From Kalaharituber pfeilii (Eukaryota > Ascomycota > Pezizomycetes > Pezizales > Pezizaceae): 64,000 nt of DNA. Positions 9,973 to 20,671 of the stretch are shown in pieces (positions within the stretch are counted from its first letter, which is position 1; each line of letters opens with the position of its first letter). Below the pieces are notes generated by a model that saw only the letters and a list, made by a program, of their open reading frames with translations, was not told where the DNA came from and ran no database searches. The position numbers and the translations under genes are program-made. The stretch spans positions 310,001 through 374,000 of the forward strand of contig WHUZ01000052.1 of the NCBI GenBank assembly GCA_015179045.1, read 5' to 3'.

Positions 9973-11907
9973 GATAGACAGATAGCATCTACTACTGCCT
10001 TTCGATGGACCGGAGCGGTGAGAACTGGCGGAATGAACGTACGACCAAATGCGAGTGCGAGTGCGAAAGTGTGGGTGCGAAAAGAGGAGAAGAGAAGAGA
10101 AGGTTGTTGATTGTATGCGCTACAGTTCAGAAAGTCTATATATATGATATTGCCTCACGTGCTGCCCTGTACTGTACCACATACACTCAACAACCTTCTC
10201 TTCTCTTCCCTTTTCTTCGTACCCACGCTTTTGCACTCGCACTCGCATTCAGTTTTTTTTTTTTTTTTTTTTTAATATCATTAATCGCTTGCCGCCCTAT
10301 GGGCTATGGCGATGTCCTAGATACATAAGGAAAAATAAAACCATAATGAGTAAGTAAGGTAATTCTCCCCTTGTCGTCCCCTCTGCTACATGAAAGTTCT
10401 GAACTCACTCCCCCAACATTTCTATCAACGCCCTCAGCGGGTCCCCCTCCCCCTCCTTTCCCCGTGGGGGCCTCCTGACATGATCCTCCCCTCCTGGCCA
10501 CCGCCTCCTCCATACCCTACACTCCACTAACAGATGTCTCGTCGTCTCTTCCTCTTCTCCGCACCACCTGCACTCTGGACCATCCCCTTCGCCTACATGC
10601 CACCTCCAGGCCCTCAACCCCTTGCCCCCCAAGAGGCCCGCCAACCGTCCTATCCCCTTGCCGATCCTCTCTAGCGGTCTGTATGTCAATCCCAACCGGT
10701 TCCTCTCCTCTGCTCTCTCTCCTCCCCTTCTGTCTCAGTCCGGCCTCTGTCACCATCTCCGACTTGTACTGCAAGGCAGTACCCGTTCTCGCTGCTTTGT
10801 CAGCCCTCTCGTTGCCGGCAATCCCCCTATGATCCTTCACCCATAAAGCCGCTATGTCCCAGTCTCCTCTCAGGATCCTCTTTTCCCAAGCTTCCCTGAG
10901 CCGCCTCGTCGCCCCGTCGTGAGCGAGGTCCCCCCTTGAGACCGCCGTCATCCTCTAGATCGCATATCTAGAGTCCGTTATGATCAATAGCTCCCCTTCC
11001 ACTCTCTCCATCGCCTCACTAATCGCCATCATTTCCGCATCATTCACTGTAGCCTCCTCCCCTAGATATATTGATGTCGATCTACCCCCCCAAAACATAC
11101 CCGCTCCCGCCTTCTCCTCCCTCATGCTCCCGTCTGTATATACTGGAACCCACCCCTCGTCTGTAACCTCATCTATATGTCTCTCCCACTCCCCCCACTC
11201 CGCATCCCGGTGCAACGTCTGTATGACTGCCAGTGGTAGTTCCCTGTTATGTGTCAACGACCCTCTCAGGTACACTTTCTCCTCGTCCCCTTCTTTCAGC
11301 CGCTCCCCCTCGAACCTCAATGCTCTCGCCTCCACTCGCGTCGCCTCCCATCTCACAAACGTCTCCACCGACTCCAAGTTTGCTAATCCTTCCACCACGT
11401 CCCGCCTCGTCCCCCACGGGGCGTTTGTGATCTCCCTCGCCACCGTGTATTGCCACTTCTCCAACTCCCTCAACTTCTTCTCTCTTGGGGCCCCATGAGC
11501 ATAATCGTGCCATGCCCACGCCCCCTAGGTCGCGATATTGCGTGCGATACTTGTATATAGCTGTCTCCGTTTTGCCGGTACCATTCGAGTGAGGCGTGCC
11601 GCTGTAGCCCATGCTGCCTTCCCTAGGCTCAGCCGATGGGTGTGATGTTCATCAAACTTCATCTCCCAGTCCACCTTCAGTCCCACCAGCCGGTAAGAAG
11701 GCCCTCTGACCCCAACTATCAACGTCTCCTCTTTGTCCGTATCAATCTTGAAGCCCTCCCCTTCCGCGTCTCTCGTCAGCGCCTTCCTATGCCCTCTTAT
11801 CTTTCTCCTCAACCCGTTCATATTCGCATTCAGTTGTACATTCATTCCACTAGTTCTCACTGCTCCCGTCCTTCGAAAGGCAGTAGTAGATGCTATCTGT
11901 CTATCTT
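9971..11907. repeat. Foldback element, ~140-bp arms, split by a LINE
   Basis: The left arm 9971-10111 is an inverted repeat of 10187-10252 plus 11834-11907, with a 75-bp loop at 10112-10186. The outer arm starts AAGATAGACAGATAGC and ends with its complement near 11907; the inner arm shares GCGAGTGCGAGTGCG and GAGAAGGTTGTTGA. LINE-C sits in the right arm and duplicated TCGCATTCAG. Without it the element is about 356 bp and would fold into one long hairpin. No coding sequence and no flanking target duplication were found. Confidence 0.85.
10253..11823 (-). mobile_element. LINE-C, 5'-truncated (1571 bp), degenerate ORF2
   Basis: Read on the minus strand from 11823, it covers the end of RT, the thumb (WQYTVAREITNAPWGTRRDV) and RNase H (VYTDGSM, VNDAEMMAIS, IITDSR, GNERADKAA), then the C-terminal Cys/His cluster in a shifted frame. 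Stops at about 11526 (TAG where LINE-B has Trp) and about 10953, and a frameshift near 10690, inactivate it. The tail is the type-1 hairpin (GCCC-ATA-GGGC) with poly(A). The target duplication TCGCATTCAG lies at 10243-10252 and 11824-11833. Confidence 0.9.
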
Positions 11908-11996
11908 CCAGCACCTGGGGTGAGTGATGTGCCATGAGGATTGTGACCCAAGGGATGTTTGGGTCAGGGCGTCGGCGGTGACCCCCAATGGTGAGA

Positions 11997-12411
11997 TTTT
12001 TTTTTTATATCATTACTCGCATGCCGCCTGATAGGCTATGGCGAGGTTCTTTTAAATATATGTGTAACGGAAATGAAAGGAAATTGAGTGAAAGAAAATA
12101 AGATAGCGAAAACTCGATGATGTCCCGTCCCTATTCCTACTCTTTACTTGCCCAGAACAGGATCATCTGTCAGTGTGTCTCTGTCTCCGTCTGTTTTCGG
12201 GGGTCGTTTCAGGTCCTCCTCCCCCCCTTGCAGTTTCCGTTTACAAACTTCGCATTCTGTCAGGACATGGGCAGAGGTCTCCGGGGCTTTGCCGCACCAC
12301 CTGCACTCCGGACTGCCCGATTTCCCGATTTGGTATCTCCAATTTTTTTTTTTTTTTTTTAGATCATTAATCGCATGCCGCCCTAAGGGCTATGGCGATA
12401 GGTATCTCCAA
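11997..12411 (-). mobile_element. Truncated LINE (D-like), itself hit by a hairpin
   Basis: Minus-strand remnant encoding the C-terminal Cys/His region (SPECRWCGKAPETSAHVLTEC), a 3' UTR and the type-1 hairpin with apical stem GCCT-ATC-AGGC. Its 5' end is near 12411. A 58-bp hairpin-only insertion lies within it at 12343-12400. No clear target duplication was found for the outer copy. Confidence 0.8.
12343..12400 (-). mobile_element. 58-bp hairpin-only LINE insertion, nested
   Basis: 18 T's (poly(A) on the minus strand) plus the AT-class hairpin with loop TTA, starting one base outside ATCGC. The target duplication GGTATCTCCAA lies at 12332-12342 and 12401-12411. It inserted into the coding end of another LINE. 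Confidence 0.92.
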
Positions 12412-12606
12412 TGGCAAATAGTAAAATTAAAGAGTACGGAAGAAAGGCCCATCAGAGTCAGCGCCAATAGCGGTTGCAGAGCCAAATAGCCACAGCTCTA
12501 CAGCACTCTACATCATTCTACAACATTCTGCAATACCTTTCCATGTCGTGATGGATGTTTCTATATCGTCATGTTCAAGTCCATGAAATATTCATGTAAA
12601 GACATA

Positions 12607-12635
12607 TTTCTTTTTTTATCATTACTCGCGTGCCG
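12607..12635 (-). mobile_element. 29-bp LINE micro-insertion
   Basis: Only CGGCACGCGAGTAATGAT and an A-rich tail on the minus strand, flanked by a perfect 14-bp duplication CATGTAAAGACATA at 12593-12606 and 12636-12649. It stops within the 3' strand of the hairpin. It is the shortest insertion in the window. Confidence 0.92.
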
Positions 12636-12757
12636 CATGTAAAGACATAGTCTAGTTGACATAGATGCTTACTCCTGTTCACTCTCTCACATCTATATAC
12701 CTCTCCTACTTGCCTGTATGTAGTCTCCACTGGTCAACGTACGTTCATTCTCTCAAC

Positions 12758-14180
12758 GACAACAACCACCTCAGGACGAGCGTTTGGAAGCGACTCCACA
12801 ACCACAACGTCCCCCCCAGCGAAAATCACATAGATCGATAGCTCTCAGCGAGCTGAGTCTGGTGATCTAACTTTTATCCCCAAACACCCAAAACTACAGT
12901 TTTCACCCGAGGGGAAACTTTCGAGGGAATCTTCAGCTCACCACCTCCGTTGCCCCCACATCAACCTCATCCCTGCCTCTGCCAAGACCCGTCGAGCAGC
13001 CAACCAGAATGCCGAAAATCAAGAAGACAAGCAAAGTCTCCCCGCCGCCGGCCCCCTCTAGGACCCCTTCCCCGCCGCCGTCCCGGAAAAAAAAATCGCT
13101 ATTCGAGATTCAGGGTAGGCTTCACGACGGCCCCATGTCGGTGGACGAGTTAGAGAGAATCATAGCCGACTGCTGCGAGTACTTAGACGAATACGAAGAC
13201 GAAGCGTTGAGACGCGCAGCAGGGGAGACGAAACATATGGCATGGTTCGGCGTGTCAGTCGTGAAGCGACTCCAGCCGCCGCCACCACCACCGCCACAGA
13301 CACTGGGGCTCAGCCCCATCACGTTCACAGACATACAACCGACGGAGAACACCGCCGAAGCCCTTGGCTTCAGCACAATTGACACGGTTCACTCGGAGGA
13401 GCCCTCTCCCGAACCCACAGCCTACACCTCCCCTGAACCCACCTCCCCCCCAGCGGCAACATCCCCGACCGCCGCCCCTACCACCCGAAGCAGAAAGCGC
13501 AAGGGCAAGAAGCCGTCTCCCCAAGACGCGTATGCCATAAAGCGCCAGTTGAGCGACGAGGAGGCAAGGAAGATTGCCTCAGCAACCCCCCCAGCCCCAG
13601 CAGACACACCGGCAGGCAGCACGCCCGCCACCATCCAAGACCCCGGACCGCCGACACCAGCACCAAAACCACCGACACCAACACCCGGACCCCATCCTCG
13701 CCCCCGGACCGCGCCCCAAAGCCCCAAAGCCAGACCCCACCCTCCGACCCGCCCCGACAATATCACTTCGAGACAAGGCATTGTCGTCCACGGCATAGCC
13801 CTAAGGAAAGACCTGGAAAATGTCAAAAGATGGTTGGAGGCGTCCAACAAAGACATAGGCAGAATCACAGGGATCAGATGGCTACGGAAGAAGACAATCC
13901 TGATGGAGGAAGGCAAGCAGACAAGCTCCGTGGTAGTTTACCTGGAAACACCAACGGAAAGCGGGAAAGTTAGACTCGGAGCAAGGTGGTTGCAGACAAG
14001 TGTGTACGAGGCAGAGAGAGGAAGGAAGTAGGAAGGTCACTGGGGTTACTTCTTTGACTTCTCACCCGCATCACGTACGAACACCGCGGGCACAACATGT
14101 ACTTAGCCTTTTATTTTTTCTTTCTTTTAACTTTAATAAAACACCTCGCCATAGCCCATAGGGCGGCATGCGACTAATGA

Positions 14181-14210
<30 letters not shown>
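12758..14210 (+). mobile_element. ORF1-only non-autonomous LINE, copy 1 (1453 bp)
   Basis: Starts GACAACAACCACCTCAGG, shared with the copy at 36.2 kb, and ends in the type-1 hairpin and about 28 A's. It carries one ORF and no endonuclease or RT. A near-perfect 14-bp duplication flanks it: ACGTTCATTCTCTC at 12741-12754 and ACGTTCTTTCTCTC at 14211-14224, with three extra bases (AAC) at the 5' junction. It probably moves by borrowing the RT of LINEs that share its tail. Confidence 0.85.
13009..14031 (+). CDS. ORF1-like protein of the ORF1-only element
   Basis: 340 residues, intact. A short basic N-terminus (KSLFEIQGRLHDGPM) and an acidic helical segment lead into a long Pro/Thr-rich linker with a basic patch (RSRKRKGKKPSPQDAYAIK). 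The C-terminal ~85 residues form a conserved domain (GIVVHGIALRKDLENVKRWL, ITGIRWLRKK, SSVVVYLET, VRLGARWLQT). The C-terminal pattern resembles the RRM-like RNA-binding region of fungal LINE ORF1 proteins; this is judged by eye. No CCHC knuckle is present. The copy at 36421-37446 conserves the C-terminal domain while the linker has diverged, suggesting selection on the domain. The ATG at 13009 aligns with the start of the second copy. Confidence 0.8.
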   Translation: MPKIKKTSKVSPPPAPSRTPSPPPSRKKKSLFEIQGRLHDGPMSVDELERIIADCCEYLDEYEDEALRRAAGETKHMAWFGVSVVKRLQPPPPPPPQTLGLSPITFTDIQPTENTAEALGFSTIDTVHSEEPSPEPTAYTSPEPTSPPAATSPTAAPTTRSRKRKGKKPSPQDAYAIKRQLSDEEARKIASATPPAPADTPAGSTPATIQDPGPPTPAPKPPTPTPGPHPRPRTAPQSPKARPHPPTRPDNITSRQGIVVHGIALRKDLENVKRWLEASNKDIGRITGIRWLRKKTILMEEGKQTSSVVVYLETPTESGKVRLGARWLQTSVYEAERGRK

Positions 14211-14211
<1 letters not shown>

Positions 14212-14224
14212 CGTTCTTTCTCTC

Positions 14225-14619
14225 TTCTAGCGTACCTTCTCTATGAGCGGCTGCCGCCTCGTAGCACCCGCGATTGTTACCTTCGTCTACTTACCCTCAG
14301 CGCCGCTCTTACAGTAAAGGGATCCATTTGCAGAATTGAATGAGTGAAAGTACAAAGTACAATTGGTGGAAGGATATCGGATTTAGAAAATGTTTTGTGT
14401 AGGTGCCCGCAATTGGAGTCTTCTGTAGATTGGGAAATGATTTAGATTCGTGGTGGGATTAAATTACGGGCGGAGAGTGGAGGAGATACCACTCTGTACA
14501 AAAAAAGTGGGGTAAATGTCAATGCTCTATGCCGCGCGAGGGCGGCGCTCCACCGCGCCGCGAACCGTTTTGCCCCAAAAAAGGGTAAGAAATACGTACT
14601 TAGCTGTCTGTCACTCTTT
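14225..14619. other. Intergenic, no gene seen
   Basis: Unique-looking sequence between two LINE insertions. Neither a coding frame nor a repeat was recognised. Confidence 0.4.
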
Positions 14620-14632
14620 AATACACGTGCAT

Positions 14633-14990
14633 GCCGAAGTATCGAGAATAGCGGGCCTTTTAGGAGGGAAGGGATTGAAGGCGTGGAGACACAAGATAGG
14701 AGAGACAGGGGACGCGAGTTGCCGGTGGTGTGGAGAAGGGGACGAAACTTACGCGCACCTGATGGGAGAGTGCAGAACGTGGAAGAGGAAGTGGCCAGGG
14801 GGGGAGGAGGAGTTGAGGAGACCGAAGGAGTCGGGGGACGGGGACCCATTGTAGGTGGTGCTGGACCTCCTAGAGGAGCCGATGTAGGGGAATTCCGTTA
14901 GCTCGTTTGTTATTTTTTTCTTCTTCATGTACGTAAGACATCGCCATAGCCCCCGGGGCGGCAAGCGATTGATGAAATAAACAAAAAAGA
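14633..14990 (+). mobile_element. Truncated LINE, 358 bp
   Basis: Encodes the C-terminal end (IAGLLGGKGLKAW, CRWCGEGDETYAHLMGEC), a 3' UTR and the AT-class hairpin with a GCCC-CCG-GGGC apex. The tail is short and A-rich, interrupted by C and G. The 13-bp duplication AATACACGTGCAT lies at 14620-14632 and 14991-15003. Confidence 0.92.
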
Positions 14991-15317
14991 AATACACGTG
15001 CATTCCTGTTGCCGCGTGCTTGTTGTTACCTGGTGCTTATATTACTTGTGTTACATTTATATGCCAACATTCATAATATAATCGTGTGATTCTTTGCAAC
15101 TCCTCGCGCAAGAAAAGTTAATACATTTATTACATTCAGCGACACAGATCAGCTCTTGTAGCGGAGTCCTCGCTAACGTATAACACTCCGTGTATGCTGG
15201 CGCCAGATATTTTAACAACAGCACATCTGGGTCCTCAGCATCCGAGATCCGACTTAGAATGTCACTAGAATTTAATCCTGTGGAACTGGAGAATTGCAGG
15301 CTATCTGATTTACTTCT

Positions 15318-15380
15318 CGCCATAGCCTATTAGGCGGCACGCGAGTAATGAAATAAAAAAAAAAAAAAAAAAAAAAAAAA
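15318..15380 (+). mobile_element. 63-bp hairpin-only LINE insertion
   Basis: Begins exactly at CGCC of the type-1 stem (apex GCCT-ATT-AGGC) and ends in a poly(A) of over 20. It is flanked by a perfect 16-bp duplication TATCTGATTTACTTCT at 15302-15317 and 15381-15396. Confidence 0.95.
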
Positions 15381-15510
15381 TATCTGATTTACTTCTAAGA
15401 TGCTGGAGAATAAAAGAAGGCAAAAGCAACGTCTCAGTCTCCGTATAAAAGCCAAAAACACCACGGGGTAAAAAAAAACACGCAATGTGAAGCGATCAAC
15501 CCCATCCCCC

Positions 15511-15894
15511 TCAAGTCTGAGTTCCCATCCACACCATGTTCAATTTCCAAGGATCGGCGGTCTCACGCTTCGGATTGAACATTTGCAAACTCATTGACAC
15601 CAAATCCATTTCGGCCACGAAGTCATACCAATGATCTTTTTGCGAGATTTTTAGTCTATATCCGTCCTTGGTTTGTTCTATCCCGTGTATATTACAATCG
15701 TAAATGTTATTTTCATGGTCCTTTCCAGTGAACTGCCAGTATATCGAAACGGGCTGAGAGACGTCGATCGTTTCGTGGAAGATTACCACGATGAGGTCAT
15801 TCAGTCCGACCTTGTACCAATTCATCTTGCCTGCGTAGACGCGGCCTCTACAGGTGTGAAAAGGGTGGGAGCGGAGGTGAATGGGCTTCGCCAT
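15511..15894 (-). CDS. Hypothetical protein, 127 aa
   Basis: A single open frame from the ATG at 15894 (MAKPIHLRSH) to a stop at 15511. The composition is that of a normal globular protein, Trp- and His-rich (MNWYKVGLNDLIVVIF, SIYWQFTGKD, KDHWYDFVAEMD, PWKLNMVWMGTQT), with no signal peptide, membrane segment or recognised motif. The open frame runs a little further upstream without another ATG, so an upstream exon is possible. I do not recognise the family. It sits between hairpin-only insertions and has no obvious partner. Confidence 0.5.
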   Translation of the reverse strand: MAKPIHLRSHPFHTCRGRVYAGKMNWYKVGLNDLIVVIFHETIDVSQPVSIYWQFTGKDHENNIYDCNIHGIEQTKDGYRLKISQKDHWYDFVAEMDLVSMSLQMFNPKRETADPWKLNMVWMGTQT

Positions 15895-16300
15895 GAGGGT
15901 ACCTGGGCTAACATGAGACTTCGCCCTTGCCAAGGGGTCGAATACACACGATGCTCATACCTGATTGCAATTCCGTATTATGGATTCAGGAAACAAGTCC
16001 AATACGAGGACAAGATGTCAACAAGTACAAGGTTTAAAAATAAGGAAAAGATAGAAGTCAGGATTGCTAGCAGGGAAAACGATAACAAGGTACCAGACAG
16101 ATCGATTCAGAGTTCAACAGGCAGGGAGCGACGAAACCATTTACGGGAGCGGAATCCCAGAACTTATATGCCGACTGTACATACTGTCCGATTGGGACAA
16201 TGATGCCAACAACTACAGACCTGCCAGTACACGGAAAAGTGTTGCGGTTGTACAACATCTGTCTTATTTGGCTTATAGCAGTCAACTTGCACAAAAGGTC

Positions 16301-16362
16301 TTTTTTTTTTTTTTTTTTTTTCTTTCATTAATCGCATGCCGCCCTATGGGCTATGGCGATGA
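16301..16362 (-). mobile_element. 62-bp hairpin-only LINE insertion
   Basis: About 20 T's followed by the AT-class hairpin (apex GCCC-ATA-GGGC), starting three bases outside the ATCGC stem on its own strand. The target duplication GCACAAAAGGTC lies at 16289-16300 and 16363-16374. Confidence 0.93.
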
Positions 16363-16374
16363 GCACAAAAGGTC

Positions 16375-17436
16375 AATGGCAAATGTTTCTCCTCCACGCG
16401 ACTCTACAGAAAAGCGGGGTAAAAGAACATTTTATATTATACCCATGTCCTCGCATGGCAGTGTAACCTGCGAAACCTGCGAGCACAAATTGTTTCACTT
16501 TAACTTATCACTCGACCCTTGTGCCGAAGTCCTCGTACCAATCGGGTGCCTAGATGCCTTTTTCGCTTGCAGATGTAGTTGGCATCATAATATAACTTGC
16601 TGCGATACAGCACAAGTCAATCACTACAGACCAGCTGAGCATGATGCACTCAAAGCTTTATGCTGAGCAGCACGTAAACAGGTTTGTCCAAAGGTCTTCA
16701 GGGCTTTCACTAGAGAGGTCCATACAAAAGAAGAACCTTCCTCAAAAGTCTAGAAGTAAAAAAGAAAACTGGCTGCTTGAAATACGCAGAATGGAAGAAA
16801 TGCAGAATGAAAACATCGAGAGCGACTTGTTATGCAATGCTCACCCTTGTCAATAGCCAAGCGTTTCCGAACTCCGTGTACGTAGGAGGGCGCCAAGCGA
16901 GCGGAGGTTTCCAGGCCAGCCTATGAATTATTAGGACGCCGGATGAGATGGATAAATGAGTTCAAGCCAGGATTGTTATCGCACTGGTCACTGCGCCTCC
17001 TGCGCGCACGAGGCTATCGCATGCTATATCATACTGACACGTAACCCCGCTTGCAGCTATTTGCCATGGCAGGGCGCATTTACAGGTCGCCTCTCGTCTG
17101 CGGCACGTTACGTTAAGACACCATTCCTGTCCGGCAATAATTGTCCGAACCGCCCAAGAACGCTATCACGTGCATTGGTAACATACCTCTTGACATCAAG
17201 TATTAATGTAAAATTCAACACCCCGTAAATACAGTACCTTGTTGTGATTGATTTTTTTCAGCGGCCTCTATAGAGTTGTAGGGGAGATATGAACATGTAG
17301 AAGAGGTGATAATCCGGACAGGATGTAAATACGAGAACACTAGCCAATGGCGGGACCTCTGGGCCGAAGTCGTCAATGCTCGGAAGCAAGTAGAAACGCA
17401 AACGCAGAACTATCTATATAACCTCATGTCCGCTCG
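16375..17436. other. Intergenic, no gene supported
   Basis: Several short open frames overlap here, but none has conserved motifs, a promoter or convincing composition. No repeat was recognised. Confidence 0.4.
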
Positions 17437-17796
17437 CCTTCGCGCGGGCCTGGAGGTGGCACTTAGGCGAAGGGGACGGCCCAGAGTGCAGGTGGTGCGG
17501 AGAAGAGGAAGAGACGACGAGACACTTGTTGGGGGAGTGTAGGGTATGGAGGCGGCGGTGGCCAGGAGGGGAGGAGCATATCAGGAGACCACCACGGGGG
17601 AAGGAGGGGGAGGGGGACCCGCTGAGGGCGATGATAGACATGTTGGGGGAGTGAGTTCAGAACGCGGAGAATTATTTCTGTCATGTAGTAGAGGGGATGA
17701 CAAGGGAGGGCTACCTTACTCGTTTCATTATGTATCTAGGACATCGCCATAGCCCATAGGGCGGCAAGCGATTAATGATATTAAAAAAAAAAAAAA
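17437..17796 (+). mobile_element. LINE-C 3' fragment
   Basis: Close relative of the 3' end of LINE-C at 10253-11823. It covers the C-terminal Cys/His coding region, here out of frame, the 3' UTR and the AT-class type-1 hairpin with poly(A) ending at 17796. The flanks share only CTTCGCGC, so the target duplication is uncertain. The 5' boundary is approximate. Confidence 0.75.
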
Positions 17797-18910
17797 TCGC
17801 TTCGCGCTCTATGCCGTTATAGAGAGGAACGGACGACTGTTCGAGGATATCCACCTCTTCGCGATTCTCGTCCACCTTCACCCACTTTCCGCCTTCATAT
17901 CTTTCCACCTTTCCCACCTTTCTGAGTACTCCACTACTTCGCATCTGAAAGGTAGATGTTCCGCCATTTGTCTTTCCCCACACCCACATTCCGCCCCTTC
18001 TCTCTTGCCCATACTCATCTCCCACTCCGTCGCCAGGCCTGCCCCATCCCATGACCTTATCCCCTCCTACCCCATCTCCTTCCTTTCAGCTGCCCTCAGC
18101 TGTCTCTACTTCTGTCTTAGCCCCCCTTCTGTAACCATCGATCTACCCCTTCTTGTCGCCCTCTTGGCCTCCTCATCCGCCTTCTCATTCCCTTCGATGC
18201 CCATGTGCACCTTTCCCCACATAAACTTTACCCTGCAACCTGCCTTCACTCTTCTCCCCTTGGGCCCGATTTCCTTACGGCCAATATCACTGTCTGTGAA
18301 TCCATCAGAATCATGACGGGTGCCTCCGCGGCTTGTTCAAGTCCTTTCCTCATCCCTTTAATTAACCTCTCTATCCCACACTTTGGCCCCTGTTCCCATG
18401 CTCTCTCCCCAGGCCCCGCCGCGTTCCAATACCCTCCACCCACTCTATCATTCTCATTTATGCTCGCATCGGTGTAGACCCTCGCCATACCTTCGTGGCT
18501 CACTTGATGGACGTTTCGCACTCTTCCTTCCCTCCTCCTTTTCTACTCTCTACCTGCACCTCCTCAATGTCAGCCTTCTACACTCAGCATCCCATGACAC
18601 CTCCTCTACACGTTCTGGCATGTTCTGGCATGACGTAACTAACTATGCTCTGCATGCACCCTGCTACTGATGTGACACAAAGCCATTCATTTTCTCTCTT
18701 TCCCATCCTACCCACCGGTCGCTCCAGTCCCGCCCTTTTCCACCTCTTCTGCTTTCCCCCTGAAACCCGCCTCTCCGCATCCTGTTGGATCCCCCAGACT
18801 TTTTACCACGAAGCTCGCCTGTGTGGCACCCAATGCCACCTCCGGGCTTTCGACCCCTGCGCGCGATCCAATTCACCTTCTCCTTCGCTGTACCCTGCAT
18901 CACTCCCATC
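17797..18910 (-). pseudogene. Decayed LINE-F ORF2 (RNase H region)
   Basis: A minus-strand relic. RNase H is visible at 18246-18521 (VYTDASINEND, Glu in GIERLIKG, LMDSQTVILAV) and continues out of frame below 18246 through MWGKVHMGIEGNEKADEEAK. A C-terminal stretch ending near 17830 (EEVDILEQ) resembles the LINE-A C-terminus (EEYDVLENFF). Sequence from 18530 to 18910 is probably its RT thumb, heavily damaged. No tail or duplication was identified. Confidence 0.55.
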
Positions 18911-19270
18911 GCCTTTTTCAGAACTTAGTATTGTCGTTCTCTGCTTCTATCCGCTAATCCTTCTAAGCTCTTCACCAATCTCTGAGTCCCAAGGCACAAT
19001 ATCATACATGTGGCTTTTCGGCTCACATTTTTCCTAGATCTTTTACGCTTGCTTGCCGCGTCCCAAAGACCACCAGATTAATTCATATGCACGTAAAACG
19101 AGAGGAATATAGTCCACAGAAACTTCAATAGATAAGTCTAGAGCGGAAATACGATTTTGCACCTCCTCTTTTCAGCTAACAATTCACAACAGGACAAAGA
19201 TCGCGGTGAGGACGACGACGGAATAGGTAAGTACAGCATAGGGCAAGCTTGGCATGGAAAGCACGTGGAG
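18911..19270. other. Intergenic, no gene seen
   Basis: No coding or repeat signal recognised between the LINE-F relic and the MITE at 19271. Confidence 0.35.
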
Positions 19271-19461
19271 ATGTTCTGGCCCACGGACGAACATTTTTCT
19301 GTTCGCGAATCGGCCAGCCCCGTCAAAACACATGGTGTTTTTCAAGGGGCCAGCCGATTCACGAACACCTGGCCCAGCGGCGAACATGGATGTACCTTGT
19401 ATGTACCTATATATATGCTTGGTTTTGTGAACTACAATGTTCGTCGGTAGGCCAGAACATG
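19271..19461. repeat. MITE-like element with ~25-bp inverted ends
   Basis: The ends ATGTTCTGGCC and GGCCAGAACAT continue as imperfect inverted repeats reaching GACGAACATT. The centre carries further CGAATCGGCCAGCC-type palindromic segments. GAG flanks both ends, so a 3-bp duplication is possible. A diverged relative lies at about 23552-23646. Confidence 0.65.
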
Positions 19462-20091
19462 AGTCATGAATTGGGCCTTAAATAGGTAATAGAGCAGGTG
19501 GTGGTGGAGAGGCAGCAAATTTTATCACTACATGATGGATTCGTATCTGAAGTCAGGGACGATAGGCGCAAATGATAGCTCTACACAAGAACATAATGCT
19601 TCAATAGCCGCTTAATTCTATTGACAATTGATAGAGTTATAAGCCATTCATTTGGAGCCTTAGATATGTGGTGAGGAGGTAGCAATCCTTTATCGCATGA
19701 TGGATTCATACTCAATTTCATGAATTATAGGCTCAAATAATAGCCCTGTGTAGTGAAAATCTAACACTTGATCAATAACTGCTTAATTCTATTTGAAACT
19801 GATAGGGTTATAGATTATTAAACTTAAGTAGAAAAAATGAATAGTATAAATTTAGTCTTTGTTTATATTACAAGTTGCTAATACTTATATATAATAGACA
19901 GTTGCATATATTAAAACTATTTTAACTTTTCGATAAAAACTGATAGTATAGCATAACGTTGAATTTGTTAATATTGTTGCAGAGGAATAAATTTTTGCTT
20001 GCTTAAGGTACATGCTTGGCGCTCGCAGGGATTCTATTAACTGCCGTTTCTGGCATTACAATCATAAAGTTCGATACTTGGCATTAACCTA
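19462..20091. other. AT-rich intergenic, no gene
   Basis: Strongly AT-rich, possibly mutation-degraded repeat. It contains two related segments near 19500-19640 and 19670-19810 (GATGGATTC, TTAATTCTAT), suggesting an old duplication. There is no coding potential. Confidence 0.45.
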
Positions 20092-20671
20092 GCGTGCCCG
20101 AAGTGGTAACGAGCTGCCCCCCTGTAACGATCCACTCTCTTGGCACTCCTCGTCATGCATTCCTTGCCCTATTACCTATTACCGGATATATTGCGACTAC
20201 GGAAATTGCATAGTATTATATCAATTTGATACCGCTGAATCTGAATATACTATCATAATAAGGAAAAAGCCAAAATTCCAATAACTATAACCAAATTCAT
20301 CATTATTTATATGAATTAATCCCTCCCTGCATATAATATAGCTCAATATTCTCAGAATCAGGAAAATAATATAGAAAATGAGTAATAATCATTCGCCTAG
20401 CACTAGTCTTTTCAGTTAAAGTTAATAAATGTATATAGGAATTATATAGGATACACGCACCTTCAAATATATAGAAGAAATTCACATTCTCGAGCTAATC
20501 TCTGTACCTCAATATCATCATCAGTGTCCTCAGAGTCCTCAGGTGATCCAGGAATACTAGGACTTCAAGTAGTGGTAGATGAAGCACTAGAGATAGTAGC
20601 AGTAACTTCGTCTGAGGCATCAGGTATGATAGAAGAGGTCTGTGGCTCGAGATTTACTACTGGAACCTCCT

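Noticed and set aside
11525..11935. 136-codon minus-strand ORF starting near 11935
   Set aside because: It is a chance fusion of foldback-arm sequence with the 5' edge of the truncated LINE-C; the homologous part begins only near 11823.
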